Shown: positions 1 to 9,135, counted from the stretch's first letter. The stretch: DNA of 63,493 nucleotides from CAZIMM01 sp964540415 (GCA_964540415.1 CAZIMM010000003.1:1-63493), one strand, 5' to 3'. Made by a program: numbers and translations. Notes: generated by a model not told the origin, from the sequence alone.

Positions 1-834
1 CTTTGTCTCATACCCTGCAAGGGCGAGCTTGTCAAAAACCTCTGTCTCTTCAAGGCAGGTTCTCATTCCCTGTTTTCCGTTGCCCTCCAAAGGCAGTTGA
101 CAGCCCGTGATAAGCGTGGGAATGGAGGAGTATGTGTAAGACGAAAAGCTCACGGTGTCCGGGAAAAATACAAAGCCGTCCAGTTTTTCCTTAAACTCGG
201 GATATTCCTCAAACGCTCGGGTGACGTAAGCCGATTCGAGTGAATCGGAAACAAGTGTGACTATGTTCCCCTCGGAGGACAGCTCAAACTGCCCGTCTGT
301 TGAAAAATAGCAGGGTTCCTTTTCGGGCAGCCCTTTTGTTATGAGCAGTGTGCCCAAAGTGACGACTTGGACGGCAACCACAACAACGCACACGAATTTT
401 ACACATTTTTTGAACAGCGCGGGCTTGAACCGCGCAAGCATCAGCGACACCGCAATCAGCGCCATCCACAAAAGGCTGTTGAGGACTTCGGCTGTCGCCA
501 TACTGTCCCAGTCGATTGCTTCTCCGTCAAGCACGGGATAGCTTCCGGCAAGAAAGTTCCCCTGGATATATGCCGCAAAGCCTGCCGCAAACATAACCGA
601 GAGCATTGCCGCCCCGGTGCGTCCTTTTATGAAGAAGCAAAGCAAGAACACCGCCGCAAAGCAGGCGGCAGACAGAACTGCCAGCGAAGGAAGCAGGAGC
701 TGAAGAGAAAACCAGAAGTTTTCATGGTTCGTAAAATATATTTCGCACGGAGCGAAGATAAACAAGCTGAAAGAAATCAAAAGAGAAGTGAACAGAGAAA
801 GAGTCAGCCGCTCATTGCGTAAACAACTTTTCAT
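1..834 (-). CDS. LTA synthase-like sulfatase-fold membrane protein (C-terminus cut by window edge)
   Basis: The reading frame is open from an ATG at 834 to the window edge, giving 278 residues without a stop. The N-terminal ~170 residues hold about four or five hydrophobic segments, followed by an extracellular domain beginning NIVTLVSDSLESAYV. This matches the start of the alkaline phosphatase/sulfatase fold seen in lipoteichoic acid synthases and phosphoglycerol transferases, where the Asp after the beta strand binds metal. The stretch SYTYSSIPTLITG is the likely nucleophile region. The family transfers phosphoglycerol or similar groups to envelope polymers on the outer face of the membrane. 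A GGGAAG Shine-Dalgarno site lies just upstream. It follows fucI on the same strand with 80 bases between. The substrate cannot be told from the visible part. Confidence 0.7.
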   Translation of the reverse strand, partial: MKSCLRNERLTLSLFTSLLISFSLFIFAPCEIYFTNHENFWFSLQLLLPSLAVLSAACFAAVFLLCFFIKGRTGAAMLSVMFAAGFAAYIQGNFLAGSYPVLDGEAIDWDSMATAEVLNSLLWMALIAVSLMLARFKPALFKKCVKFVCVVVVAVQVVTLGTLLITKGLPEKEPCYFSTDGQFELSSEGNIVTLVSDSLESAYVTRAFEEYPEFKEKLDGFVFFPDTVSFSSYTYSSIPTLITGCQLPLEGNGKQGMRTCLEETEVFDKLALAGYETK

Positions 835-856
835 AATAATCAAACTTCCCGAAATG

Positions 857-890
857 GCGCACACAAGGCCGGGTGCGGTCTTGTGTGCGC
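857..890. other. Perfect hairpin between fucI and the LTA synthase-like gene
   Basis: Eleven-base arms (GCGCACACAAG / CTTGTGTGCGC) enclose a 12-base GC-rich loop. On the minus strand no T-tract follows, so it is not a canonical terminator. It could stabilise or process the fuc mRNA, or slow polymerase before the downstream gene. Confidence 0.5.
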
Positions 891-914
891 AAAAATATGA
901 AGAAAGACGGGGTA

Positions 915-2726
915 TCAGACAAACAGCGGGCCGTAGTTTGCACAGGCACGGTAATCCGCACTCTCAAGGTCCTTTGTTCCGAACGCAGACCATGCGTGCG
1001 GACGGTAAATGTCGTTATCCGACACGTTGTGCATTGCCACAGGTATTCTGAGCATGCTCGCAAGGGTGATGAGATCGCTTCCGATATGGCCGTATGTTAT
1101 GGCACCGTGGTTTGCTCCCCAGTTTGCCATCACCGAATAGACATCCTTGAATGCGCCGGTCTCGCCGGAGGTTCTCGGTGCAAACCAGGTTGTCGGCCAG
1201 GTCGGGTCTGTTCTCTTGTCGAGCACATTGTGAACCTCGTCGGGAAGTGTTATTGTGTAGCCCTCGGCAATTTGCAGAACAGGGCCGATGCCGTCGATGA
1301 TGTTGAGCCTTATCATTGTTGCCGGCATTTCGGCAAGGGTCTTGAAGTGGGAGGAATATCCGCCGCCTCTGAAATAGCCCTTGTCGGCGGGGCACCAGTC
1401 AACCGCCTTGAGCATTGCGTCAATGTCCTTGTCGTTGACGTTCCACCAGGGCTTGATGACGGCATTGCCGTTTTCGTCTCTCTGCGCACCCGTTGCATCG
1501 AGTGCCGCCGCGCCGGAGTTTATCAGATGAATGAAGCCGCCCGCGGCCTTGCACTGCAGGGTGTAGCCGGTTACTCTCTTGACGGCATCCGGGCTCCAGT
1601 AGGTTCTGACATCCGCGAAGATGCTTGCAGTGCCGGTGACAAGCTTGCCGAGGAGCATGGAAAGTCCGTTGAGACCGTCATTCTCCGTGGCGAAGGTGAG
1701 CGGCTCTCTTGCGCCGTTCCAGTCAAAGCTCGTGTTGAGCATAGCCTCGGTGAAATCGCAGTTGGGCATATAGTCCGTCCACATTCTCTGACCCTGGAAG
1801 CCGCCGAGTATCGCGTTCCTGCCGAGTGCTTCCTCGTGCCAGCCTGTTGTGAGAGCACCGTTCTGCTTCTGAACCTCAGCACTAGGAACAACATCGTTGA
1901 GCTTATCATTGCCCAGAAGGATATCGCGGCAGATAAGCGTCATTTTTGTGACAAACTCCCACTCCCATTCCTTGCGCTCGGGAGATGACGGCTTTTCGTT
2001 TTTGTCAAAGCCCTCCGGGCAGTTTGCCTTGACCCATGCAAGTGCCTTTTCGTACTCGTCCTTGTCATATATTTCAAGGTCCACCCTGCGGCGAACCTCG
2101 GACATGTCAACCCACTCGGGGCGCAGTCCGAAATATTTCTGCATAACATTCGCATCACAGTAAGAGCCGCCGATGCCCATCGCAACTGAGCCGATGCCGA
2201 CATAGCTCTTGCCCTTCATCTGACCCACTGCAACAGCGCAGCGGGCGAAGCGGAGCAGCTTTTCTTTGACATCGTCGGGGATGTTCGCATCGTCAACGTC
2301 CTGAACGTCATGGCCGTAAATCGAAAACGCGGGGAGACCTCTCTGCGCGTGAGCCGCAAGCACCGCCGCAAGATAAACCGCGCCGGGACGCTCGGTTCCG
2401 TTGAAGCCCCAGACAGCCTTGATGGTTTTGGGGTCAAGGTCCATTGTCTCACTGCCGTAGCACCAGCAGGGTGTAACGGAGAGAGTTGCGATTACGTTCC
2501 TTGTTGAAAAATACTCGGCGCACTTTGCCGCCTCTGCACCGCCGCCGATTGTGCACGGGGAGATAACGCATTCAACGGGGCAGCCGTCGGTATAACGGCA
2601 GTTGCTTTCGATGAGGTCCTTCGCCGCGTTTGCAAGAGACATGGTTTTTTCCTCAAGCCCCTCGCGTACTCCGCCCCAACGGCCGTCGATAATCGGTCTG
2701 ATACCTATTCTTGCGTGTTGTGACAT
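915..2726 (-). CDS. fucI: L-fucose isomerase
   Basis: 603 residues, close to the ~591 of E. coli FucI. It converts L-fucose to L-fuculose in the cytoplasm. Signature stretches are GIRPIIDGRWGGVRE at the N-terminus, the metal-site glutamate in FATENDGLNG (E348), the aspartate in FADVRTYWSP (D372), the DPTWPTTWFAPR stretch, and NHGAITYGHIG carrying the metal-ligand histidine (about H540). These correspond to the Mn2+ ligands of the characterised enzyme. AAAGGATGG is the ribosome site. It lies directly after an FGGY kinase and FucU, which together make an L-fucose entry route. No fuculose-phosphate aldolase is seen in this window, so the route must be completed elsewhere. Confidence 0.96.
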   Translation of the reverse strand: MSQHARIGIRPIIDGRWGGVREGLEEKTMSLANAAKDLIESNCRYTDGCPVECVISPCTIGGGAEAAKCAEYFSTRNVIATLSVTPCWCYGSETMDLDPKTIKAVWGFNGTERPGAVYLAAVLAAHAQRGLPAFSIYGHDVQDVDDANIPDDVKEKLLRFARCAVAVGQMKGKSYVGIGSVAMGIGGSYCDANVMQKYFGLRPEWVDMSEVRRRVDLEIYDKDEYEKALAWVKANCPEGFDKNEKPSSPERKEWEWEFVTKMTLICRDILLGNDKLNDVVPSAEVQKQNGALTTGWHEEALGRNAILGGFQGQRMWTDYMPNCDFTEAMLNTSFDWNGAREPLTFATENDGLNGLSMLLGKLVTGTASIFADVRTYWSPDAVKRVTGYTLQCKAAGGFIHLINSGAAALDATGAQRDENGNAVIKPWWNVNDKDIDAMLKAVDWCPADKGYFRGGGYSSHFKTLAEMPATMIRLNIIDGIGPVLQIAEGYTITLPDEVHNVLDKRTDPTWPTTWFAPRTSGETGAFKDVYSVMANWGANHGAITYGHIGSDLITLASMLRIPVAMHNVSDNDIYRPHAWSAFGTKDLESADYRACANYGPLFV

Positions 2727-2748
2727 GTTGTTTCCATCCTTTCAAAAA

Positions 2749-4215
2749 TCAGTTTCCGGTTGCCCGGAGAAATGCTTTGTAATTTTCGTCCCAGTCGGCT
2801 GCCTCGTCGGGAGTGTACTCCGTGACGCTCTCGCTCTCCGAGATGATTTTTCTTGCCTGTTCGATTGATTCGATTTCGCCCAGTGCCACAAGCTGAACCG
2901 CGATGTTGCCCAGAACGGTTGCCTCAATAGGGCCTGCCTTGACAGTGCGGTTGCAGGAGTTCGCCGTCAGGCGGCACAGCAGAGTGTCCTTGACACCGCC
3001 GCCGATGACGTGAATCACCGGATAATCCTTGCCCGTGCACTCGCGCAGCTTTTCAAAGGTGAGCCTGTATTTCATTGCAAGGCTTTCATAAATGCAGCGC
3101 ATGATTTCGCCGATGCTCTGCGGAACATACTGACCCGTCTTTTTGCAGTATTCACGCACTCTTTCCGGCAGATTGCCGTGCGGAACAAACACAGGATCGT
3201 CCGGGTCAATGAAGCAGGCAAAAGGCTTTGCGCCGAGCGCGAGCTTTTCCAGCTCCGCGTAGCTGTATTCCGTGCCTTCCCTTGCGAACTGACGGCGGCT
3301 TTCCTGAATGAGCCACAGCCCGATTATGTTTTTGAGAAAGCCGATTGAATCGTTGCATCCGCCCTCGTTTGTGATGTTGATTGAAAGCGTTTTTTCGTTG
3401 ACAATCGGGCGGTCAAGCTCCGTGCCGAAAAGCGACCAGGTGCCGCTGCTCAGAAACGCAAAATCACCCTGAGGGCAGGGAACAGCCGTAATCGCCGACT
3501 GAGTGTCGTGCTCACACACGGAAATCACAGGCACGCTTTCAACCGAGCACTCGTCGCACACCGCCGGGCTGAGCCTCCCGACAACCGTTCCGGGTTTGAC
3601 AATCGGAGCAAAAATGCTTCTCGGAAGGTCGAGCGCGCCGATGATTCTGTCAGACCAGCTCTTTGTTTTCAGGTCGATGAGTTGAGAGGTTGTGGCAATT
3701 GAATACTCTGTGGATTTGACCCCGGTGAGCATATATGCGAAAAGGTCGGGCATGAAGAGCATTTTGTCCGCTCTTTCAAGAATGTACGGGCGGTGAAGCC
3801 GCAAAGAGAGCAGCTGAAACACGGTGTTCAGCTCCATGAACTGAATGCCCGTGATTGAATAAAGCTCCTCCTTCGGTATGCTTTCAAACGCTTTTTCAAT
3901 CATGTTCTTTGTGCGCAGGTCACGGTAATGAACCGGGTTTTCAAGCAGCTGACCGTATTTGTCAATCAGACCGAAGTCCACGCCCCAGGTGTCTATGCCC
4001 ACAGAATCGAAGCCGCCGGAATTTTTAGCTTTGAGTATTCCCTGCTTGATTTCATGGAACAGGCGGAGCACGTCCCAGTAAATCGTGCCGTTGACATTGA
4101 CAGGGTCGTTTGAAAAGCGGTGAATTTCCTCGAGGGTTATTTTCTTTCCGTCAAAGCTGCCGGCAATCGCCCTGCCGCTTGACGCGCCGAAATCAAACGC
4201 AAGCACTCTTTTCAT
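2749..4215 (-). CDS. FGGY carbohydrate kinase, rhamnulokinase type (probable L-fuculokinase)
   Basis: 488 residues of the FGGY fold (ASKHA ATPase superfamily). The N-terminus reads AFDFGASSGRAI, the phosphate-binding signature shared by rhamnulokinases and the RhaB-like kinases that some anaerobes use for L-fuculose. GIDTWGVDFGLID and the C-terminal HVIGGGVKDTLLC adenosine motif are present. By family it phosphorylates a 6-deoxyketose (L-rhamnulose or L-fuculose). Placement between fucU and fucI points to L-fuculose, but sequence alone cannot separate the two substrates. The start overlaps the fucU stop by four bases, so the pair is translationally coupled. Confidence 0.88.
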   Translation of the reverse strand: MKRVLAFDFGASSGRAIAGSFDGKKITLEEIHRFSNDPVNVNGTIYWDVLRLFHEIKQGILKAKNSGGFDSVGIDTWGVDFGLIDKYGQLLENPVHYRDLRTKNMIEKAFESIPKEELYSITGIQFMELNTVFQLLSLRLHRPYILERADKMLFMPDLFAYMLTGVKSTEYSIATTSQLIDLKTKSWSDRIIGALDLPRSIFAPIVKPGTVVGRLSPAVCDECSVESVPVISVCEHDTQSAITAVPCPQGDFAFLSSGTWSLFGTELDRPIVNEKTLSINITNEGGCNDSIGFLKNIIGLWLIQESRRQFAREGTEYSYAELEKLALGAKPFACFIDPDDPVFVPHGNLPERVREYCKKTGQYVPQSIGEIMRCIYESLAMKYRLTFEKLRECTGKDYPVIHVIGGGVKDTLLCRLTANSCNRTVKAGPIEATVLGNIAVQLVALGEIESIEQARKIISESESVTEYTPDEAADWDENYKAFLRATGN

Positions 4216-4634
4216 ATGACAACACCCTTTTTGAGAATGATGTTGGCGTATATCGCGGTTTCGCCCGTTGCGACAACAGCGTATGCCTTCTTCGCACGGT
4301 CATAAAAATCAAAGCGCTCGACAAGCTCGAATTTTTTCTCGCCCTCGTTTTTTTCAACAATTTCGCGGTAGCTTTCCCAAATCGGAGGCCTGTCGGAGGC
4401 ATCGCCGTTGTCCATGAGCGCAACGGGAGCATCAACATAAGTGTCCAGCGGGAAAAGTCTGAGAATTGCGTCGAGCACCTCGGGCACACCGTGACCGTCC
4501 AGTCTGACAAGTCTTTTTGCAACGGAGGCGGCGGGAAAGTTTCCGTCACCGATGATGAGTTCGTCTCCGTGCCCCATTTCCATGAGGATTTTGAGCAGCT
4601 CGGGAGAAAGAACCGAAGAGATGTTTTTGAGCAT
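4212..4634 (-). CDS. fucU: L-fucose mutarotase (RbsD/FucU family)
   Basis: 140 residues. The start was taken at ATG 4634 (MLKNISSVLSPELL), the usual FucU N-terminus. A TTG six bases earlier is possible. FucU interconverts alpha and beta anomers of L-fucose so that the isomerase receives its preferred form. The family residues in MGHGDELIIGDGNFP (catalytic His and Asp) and the late WESYREIV and ETAIYANIILKKGV stretches are intact. AAAGGA precedes the start. It opens the three-gene fucose set and begins 25 bases after an ABC exporter gene on the same strand, so the two may share a transcript. Confidence 0.92.
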   Translation of the reverse strand: MLKNISSVLSPELLKILMEMGHGDELIIGDGNFPAASVAKRLVRLDGHGVPEVLDAILRLFPLDTYVDAPVALMDNGDASDRPPIWESYREIVEKNEGEKKFELVERFDFYDRAKKAYAVVATGETAIYANIILKKGVVI

Positions 4635-4664
4635 TTTCAAGTATCCTTTCGTATAATAATTAAG

Positions 4665-6416
4665 TTAAAGTGAATACATTTTGTACATTTCGGCGTAGAT
4701 GCCTCCGGCAGCCATCAGCTCATCGTGCGAGCCCTGCTCGGAAATACCCTCGTGAGTGAGGACAAGCACCCTGTCCGCCCCCCTGATTGTGGTGAGACGG
4801 TGAGCAATGGTCAGAGTCGTCCTGCCCTTTGACAGCTTTTCGAGAGAAAGCTGGACAAGCCTTTCGCTTTCATTGTCAAGCGATGAGGTGGCCTCGTCGA
4901 GAATGATAATCGGAGGATTTTTCAGAAACATCCGCGCAATGGAAATCCGCTGCTTCTGACCGCCCGAAAGCTTCACACCGCGTTCGCCGACATAGGTGTC
5001 GTATCCGTCCGCCAAATCCCGAATGAACCCGTCCGCTCCGGCGTCCTCCGCCGCTTTATGTATGTCCTCCGGCGAAGCGTCCGCCTTGCCGTATGCAATG
5101 TTTTCGGCAACAGTGCCGGAAAACATATAAACATCCTGCTGCACAACACCGATGTGTGAGCGCAGGGAGGAGAGGGTGTAATCCTTGATATTTCTGCCGT
5201 CAATGAGAATTTGTCCGTCGCTCACCTCGTAAAACCGCGGGATGAGGCTGCACAGCGTGGTTTTGCCGCCTCCCGAAGGGCCGACAACGGCAACCGATTC
5301 GCCGGGGTTGATGTGAATGTTGATGTGCGAAAGAACATTCTCCGCCAAATCGGAATACTTGAACGTAACATCCCTGAACTCAATTTCTCCGCGGACGTTT
5401 TCAAGCTCCAGCCCGCCCTCGATGCCCGGCTCGCCCTGCTCATCCATAACCTCGCAAAAGCGCTCGATTCCCGTTATTCCGCGGTTGAACTGTTCGCTGA
5501 ACTCGACGATTCTGCGCACGGTCGACATCAGAGTTGTGACCATGAGCAGGTAAGCCGTCAGGTCGGCGGGGGTGATTTTTCCGTTGATCATGTAAAGCGC
5601 GCCGACTGTCAGGACGGTGATATACATCATTCCGTCAACAATCCTCACCGTTGTGTGGAAGCCGCCCATGTATCTGTAGCTGTTGCGCTTGATGTGAAGA
5701 AAGCGGTGCGAGCCCTCGTTGAACTTTTCACGTTCAACATTCTCGTTGGCATAGGACTTGACAACACGGATGCCCAAAAGACTGTCCTGTGTGCCGGCGT
5801 TGATTTCGCCGAGCTGCTGACGCTGCTCCTTGAACGCCGCCCTCATTCTGCGGCGGTTTGTGCGTGTGAGCAGAACCGTCAGCGGGAAAACGACAAAGAT
5901 GATTGCCGTGAAGGACAGGCTGATCTGTGAAAAGATTGCAATACAGCCGATGATTTTGATTAGCGCGATGAAAAGCTCCTCCGGCAGATGGTGAGCAAAC
6001 TCGGTGACATCAAAAAGGTCGCTCGTGATTCTTGACATGAGCTGACCGATTTTTGTGTTGTCATAAAAAGAGAAAGAAAGCTTTTGCAGATGCGAAAACA
6101 TATCGTTCCGCATTGCTGTTTCGATTTTGCTGCCCATGATGTGGCCGCCGCAGGACATATAATATGACGCCGCGGCGTCCGCCGCGCGCAGCGCAACGTA
6201 AAACGCGGCAACGGAGAGTATGCGTCTGACCGTCAGCGAGGAAATGTCCTCAATTGCGGCGCCGGTTATGTCCCGGACAATCAGCGGCAGAGCCAGCTCA
6301 CACACGCTTGTGACGACGGCGCAGAACAAATCAAGCGCGAGAGCGCCCTTATGTGCTGAAAAATACGGCAAAAACCGCTTGAGCAGCTTTATGTTCTTTT
6401 TGAACGCTGTGTTCAT
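4665..6416 (-). CDS. ABC exporter, fused permease and ATPase
   Basis: 583 residues from ATG 6416, preferred because TCGGAG lies 7 bases ahead; an ATG 45 bases upstream lacks such a site. The first ~320 residues form the six-helix exporter membrane domain. The ATPase half shows Walker A (GPSGGGKTT), the Q-loop (VVQQDVYMFSG), the ABC signature (LSGGQKQR), Walker B (IIILDEATSSLD) and the switch histidine (TIAHRLTT). Half-transporters of this type (MsbA/BmrA-like) work as dimers and export lipids, drugs or peptides. The substrate is not predictable. It lies immediately upstream of the fucose genes without an obvious terminator between. Confidence 0.9.
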   Translation of the reverse strand: MNTAFKKNIKLLKRFLPYFSAHKGALALDLFCAVVTSVCELALPLIVRDITGAAIEDISSLTVRRILSVAAFYVALRAADAAASYYMSCGGHIMGSKIETAMRNDMFSHLQKLSFSFYDNTKIGQLMSRITSDLFDVTEFAHHLPEELFIALIKIIGCIAIFSQISLSFTAIIFVVFPLTVLLTRTNRRRMRAAFKEQRQQLGEINAGTQDSLLGIRVVKSYANENVEREKFNEGSHRFLHIKRNSYRYMGGFHTTVRIVDGMMYITVLTVGALYMINGKITPADLTAYLLMVTTLMSTVRRIVEFSEQFNRGITGIERFCEVMDEQGEPGIEGGLELENVRGEIEFRDVTFKYSDLAENVLSHINIHINPGESVAVVGPSGGGKTTLCSLIPRFYEVSDGQILIDGRNIKDYTLSSLRSHIGVVQQDVYMFSGTVAENIAYGKADASPEDIHKAAEDAGADGFIRDLADGYDTYVGERGVKLSGGQKQRISIARMFLKNPPIIILDEATSSLDNESERLVQLSLEKLSKGRTTLTIAHRLTTIRGADRVLVLTHEGISEQGSHDELMAAGGIYAEMYKMYSL

Positions 6417-6575
6417 TGCACACTCCGATAAAATCAATCTAGATAAAATCAATTTATTCAAAAAATATATCTATAATTATACGCATATGTTTTAGAAATG
6501 TAAAGAGTTTTTCAAAATTAACCCGATACATTAAACGGTTCGGTATGGCGGAATGAACGAACAAATTTGAAAATA

Positions 6576-6604
6576 TTGTATTTTTGCATACTGTATGTTA
6601 TACT
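6576..6604 (+). promoter_or_regulatory. Sigma-A promoter of the metallophosphoesterase gene
   Basis: TTGTAT, a 17-base spacer, then TATACT. It lies 32 bases ahead of the start codon, and AAAGGA is the ribosome site. Confidence 0.7.
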
Positions 6605-6635
6605 GATTTAAACCGCTCGAAAGGACTGATAAATT

Positions 6636-8003
6636 ATGCAGCCGCTTAAGTTTTATCTGATAACCGACACTCATTTTTACGAAAATTCGCTCGGCGTGGG
6701 CGGTCCGGCATATGATGAATACATAAAGCAGGAGCAGATGTGTCTTCGGGAAAACAGTGCCGTTCTTGACGCGACCTTTGCGGAAATTGCCCGGGAGCGC
6801 TTTGCCGACATTCTGATTATTCCCGGCGACCTGTCCAAAAACGGACAGAAGGAGTGCCACAAAAGCCTTATCCGCCGTCTCGAGGCACTGCGTGAGCAGG
6901 GCATAAAAACCTATGTACTCACCGCCCGCCACGATTTTAACGAAAGCGCCACCAACTACGCCGGCGAGGAATTCTCTCCCGTTGAAGGCACACGCCGCGA
7001 GGAGCTGCCGGAGCTTTACCGCGATTTCGGCTTTGCGGACGCGCTTGAATTTGACGGGGAATCCCTTTCATATGTGGCGCAGCTTGCCCCCGGGGTTCGT
7101 ATGCTTGTTCTGAATTCCGACGGCTCACCCGACGGCCACGACAAGGGCACCTTCAGTGAACGGCTCACCGGATGGATAAAGCTTCAGATGAGCAGCGCAA
7201 AGCGGGACAATGAATTTTTGTTTGCAATCAACCATTATCCCGTCATTCCCGGCTCGCCGATTTTTGAGTTTGTCGAAGACGCGAGAATGAAGAATTGGCG
7301 ACAAGTCGCAACCCTGCTTGCAGACGGCGGCGTACCCCTTGTTTTTACCGGGCACATGCACAACCAGAGCATCAAAAAATTCGTCAGCGCTCAGGGCAAC
7401 CCGCTTTATGATGTGTGCACAAGCGCGCTTGTCGGCAGTCCGGCAAATTACAGGAAAATCACAATCGAGAACGAGCATCTCGTGCATGTAGAATCCGTTG
7501 AGGTTCCCTCTTTTGAGCGTGAACATCCCGAAATGAGCAACAAGGAGTTTTTTGACAGCCATTTTGACAGGATGATAACCGTCATTCTCGAAGCAATGCG
7601 TGACGATTATCCCTATTTCATGCGGCGCATCGGTGCATCTCCGAAAAAGGCGCTTCGCATACCGGTCACTCTCGGCGGCAGATTTCTCAACAGTGTCACC
7701 CTCGGCGGCATCGGCAGAATGCTGTTTTTCAGAACGGACAAGGCGGTGAAGCATGTTCTGCTCAAGGATTTCGCCGTGACCGTTGTGAGAAACATTTTTG
7801 CAGGCGACCAGCCGTATGTCAAAGGCACGCCGGAATATGACGTGCTTGAAAAATTTCTGCGCCGCACAGGCTTTGTTCTCCGCTCTGCACAAAAGAAAAT
7901 AAAGATGTCCGACGGCACCCGGCCCGACCTGCGAAAGATGCTGCTCGACACCGTAGGGAACTCCACGGGCATATCCGATTATAATGGCGATTTGGCATTT
8001 TAG
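6636..8003 (+). CDS. Calcineurin-like metallophosphoesterase with an atypical metal site
   Basis: 455 residues, no signal peptide, so cytoplasmic. It carries the five-block metallophosphoesterase fold: TDTHF (D11, H13), PGDLSKNG (D65), the block-three position TARHDF (97-100), NHYP, and FTGHMHNQ near residue 240. In most relatives block three is GNHD with Asn bridging the metals; here Arg replaces that Asn while H99 and D100 remain. The last ~200 residues are a helical extension without a family I recognise. A secreted relative at 59909 keeps GNHD. Likely a phosphodiesterase or phosphatase of unknown substrate, possibly with altered activity. Confidence 0.8.
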   Translation: MQPLKFYLITDTHFYENSLGVGGPAYDEYIKQEQMCLRENSAVLDATFAEIARERFADILIIPGDLSKNGQKECHKSLIRRLEALREQGIKTYVLTARHDFNESATNYAGEEFSPVEGTRREELPELYRDFGFADALEFDGESLSYVAQLAPGVRMLVLNSDGSPDGHDKGTFSERLTGWIKLQMSSAKRDNEFLFAINHYPVIPGSPIFEFVEDARMKNWRQVATLLADGGVPLVFTGHMHNQSIKKFVSAQGNPLYDVCTSALVGSPANYRKITIENEHLVHVESVEVPSFEREHPEMSNKEFFDSHFDRMITVILEAMRDDYPYFMRRIGASPKKALRIPVTLGGRFLNSVTLGGIGRMLFFRTDKAVKHVLLKDFAVTVVRNIFAGDQPYVKGTPEYDVLEKFLRRTGFVLRSAQKKIKMSDGTRPDLRKMLLDTVGNSTGISDYNGDLAF

Positions 8004-8035
8004 TCATCTTTTCAGCACAAAATTCAAAAAAAATG

Positions 8036-8064
8036 TTGACATCGCTGCTATTGTGCTTTATTAT
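8036..8064 (+). promoter_or_regulatory. Sigma-A promoter of the cohesin/dockerin gene
   Basis: Consensus TTGACA, 17 bases, then TATTAT, ending 45 bases before the start codon at 8110. Confidence 0.75.
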
Positions 8065-8109
8065 AAACATTGCGGTATTGTTTTACTATTACTGAAAGGT
8101 TTGTTGCAT

Positions 8110-9117
8110 ATGCGTAAAAAACTTTTGTGTGTTCTGCTTGCGGCAGCTCTCACCTGTTGCCTTCTCGGAATTTCCTCTCTGGCAAGCAACCCGCTTGATT
8201 TCACACTTGCCGCCGGAGTTGACAGCGCCGAGCCGCTTGACTCCTTCAGTGTGACCGTTTCGATTGACTCGAACGACGGTTTCAGCGCCGCTGATTTCCT
8301 TGTTGAATACGATCCTGCGGTTCTGTCTCCCGTGTCGCTTGTTTTCGGCAGCATTCTTGACACAATGGATGTGACTGACAGCAACCTTGCTTACAGCAGC
8401 AACAAAATTGCTTTTTCCGCAGTTACAACCGAGCTGTTTACCGGCACCGGCACACTTGCAACAATCACCTTCAACGTGCTGCGCTCTGCCGCTGTGGGAA
8501 CAACAGCACTTACCCTCACCGCTCCCACACTTTCCTCTTTTGCGGACGGCAATTTCACAGACCTTCAGTGCAGTGTCACAAATGACTCTGTTTCAATAAC
8601 CGCGCTTGAACAGCTTTCTCTGATTGACGGCGCGTCGCTTGAACTCAACTCGGGCTTTGTCACAAACCTCGACGCGGACGCTATTGTTTCCGCAGCACGC
8701 GCTCAGTTCAGCAACACCGGGCTTGTTTTCAAGGATGCCGGCGGTACTGTTCTTTCCGAGACAGACCCTGTCAGAACAGGCTGCACAGTTTCTCTGCTCA
8801 AGAACGGCAATGTGATTGACTCTGCCTCGTTCGTGCTTTTCGGAGACCTCAACGGCGACGGTAAGATTAACGGCATGGATGCTTTTCTTGTCAGTCTGCT
8901 TGCGGACGGCAGCACAGACCCCGGACTTTCCGATGCTGCGGAGTTTGCTGCGGACGTTTCGCATGACGGCGTTATCAACACTGATGACTTTTCCGCTGTT
9001 AAGAACGGCGGTGCAAAAAAAGACACCGGCATCAACCAATCAAGGGTTCCGGTTGTCATCAATGAAATGGTGTCAAATTCTGTTGTTGTTGTGGCGCAGA
9101 TAATGTCACTGGTGTAA
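8110..9117 (+). CDS. Secreted protein with a cohesin domain and a type I dockerin
   Basis: 335 residues; the start at 8110 follows GAAAGG and opens directly into a signal peptide (1-25). Residues ~28-165 read as a cohesin beta-sandwich (VEYDPAVLSPVSLV, TGTGTLATITFNV). Residues ~178-243 resemble the small domain that often precedes dockerins. Residues 246-299 hold two calcium-binding dockerin repeats (DLNGDGKINGMD and DVSHDGVINTDD), both with all ligand positions filled. Cohesin-dockerin pairs assemble extracellular enzyme complexes; having both on one small chain suggests an adaptor or self-chaining unit. No enzyme in this window carries a dockerin. The C-terminus ends in a hydrophobic stretch (VVINEMVSNSVVVVAQIMSLV in part). 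It has its own promoter and terminator. Confidence 0.85.
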   Translation: MRKKLLCVLLAAALTCCLLGISSLASNPLDFTLAAGVDSAEPLDSFSVTVSIDSNDGFSAADFLVEYDPAVLSPVSLVFGSILDTMDVTDSNLAYSSNKIAFSAVTTELFTGTGTLATITFNVLRSAAVGTTALTLTAPTLSSFADGNFTDLQCSVTNDSVSITALEQLSLIDGASLELNSGFVTNLDADAIVSAARAQFSNTGLVFKDAGGTVLSETDPVRTGCTVSLLKNGNVIDSASFVLFGDLNGDGKINGMDAFLVSLLADGSTDPGLSDAAEFAADVSHDGVINTDDFSAVKNGGAKKDTGINQSRVPVVINEMVSNSVVVVAQIMSLV

Positions 9118-9135
9118 AACAAAAAACACAGTCAA

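Noticed and set aside
873..1988. 371-codon plus-strand frame opposite fucI
   Set aside because: It is the shadow of fucI, has no ribosome site, and its product is Cys/His/Val-rich without any family resemblance.
7125..7892. 255-codon minus-strand frame inside the metallophosphoesterase gene
   Set aside because: Opposite-strand shadow of a gene with intact catalytic motifs; the product is compositionally odd.
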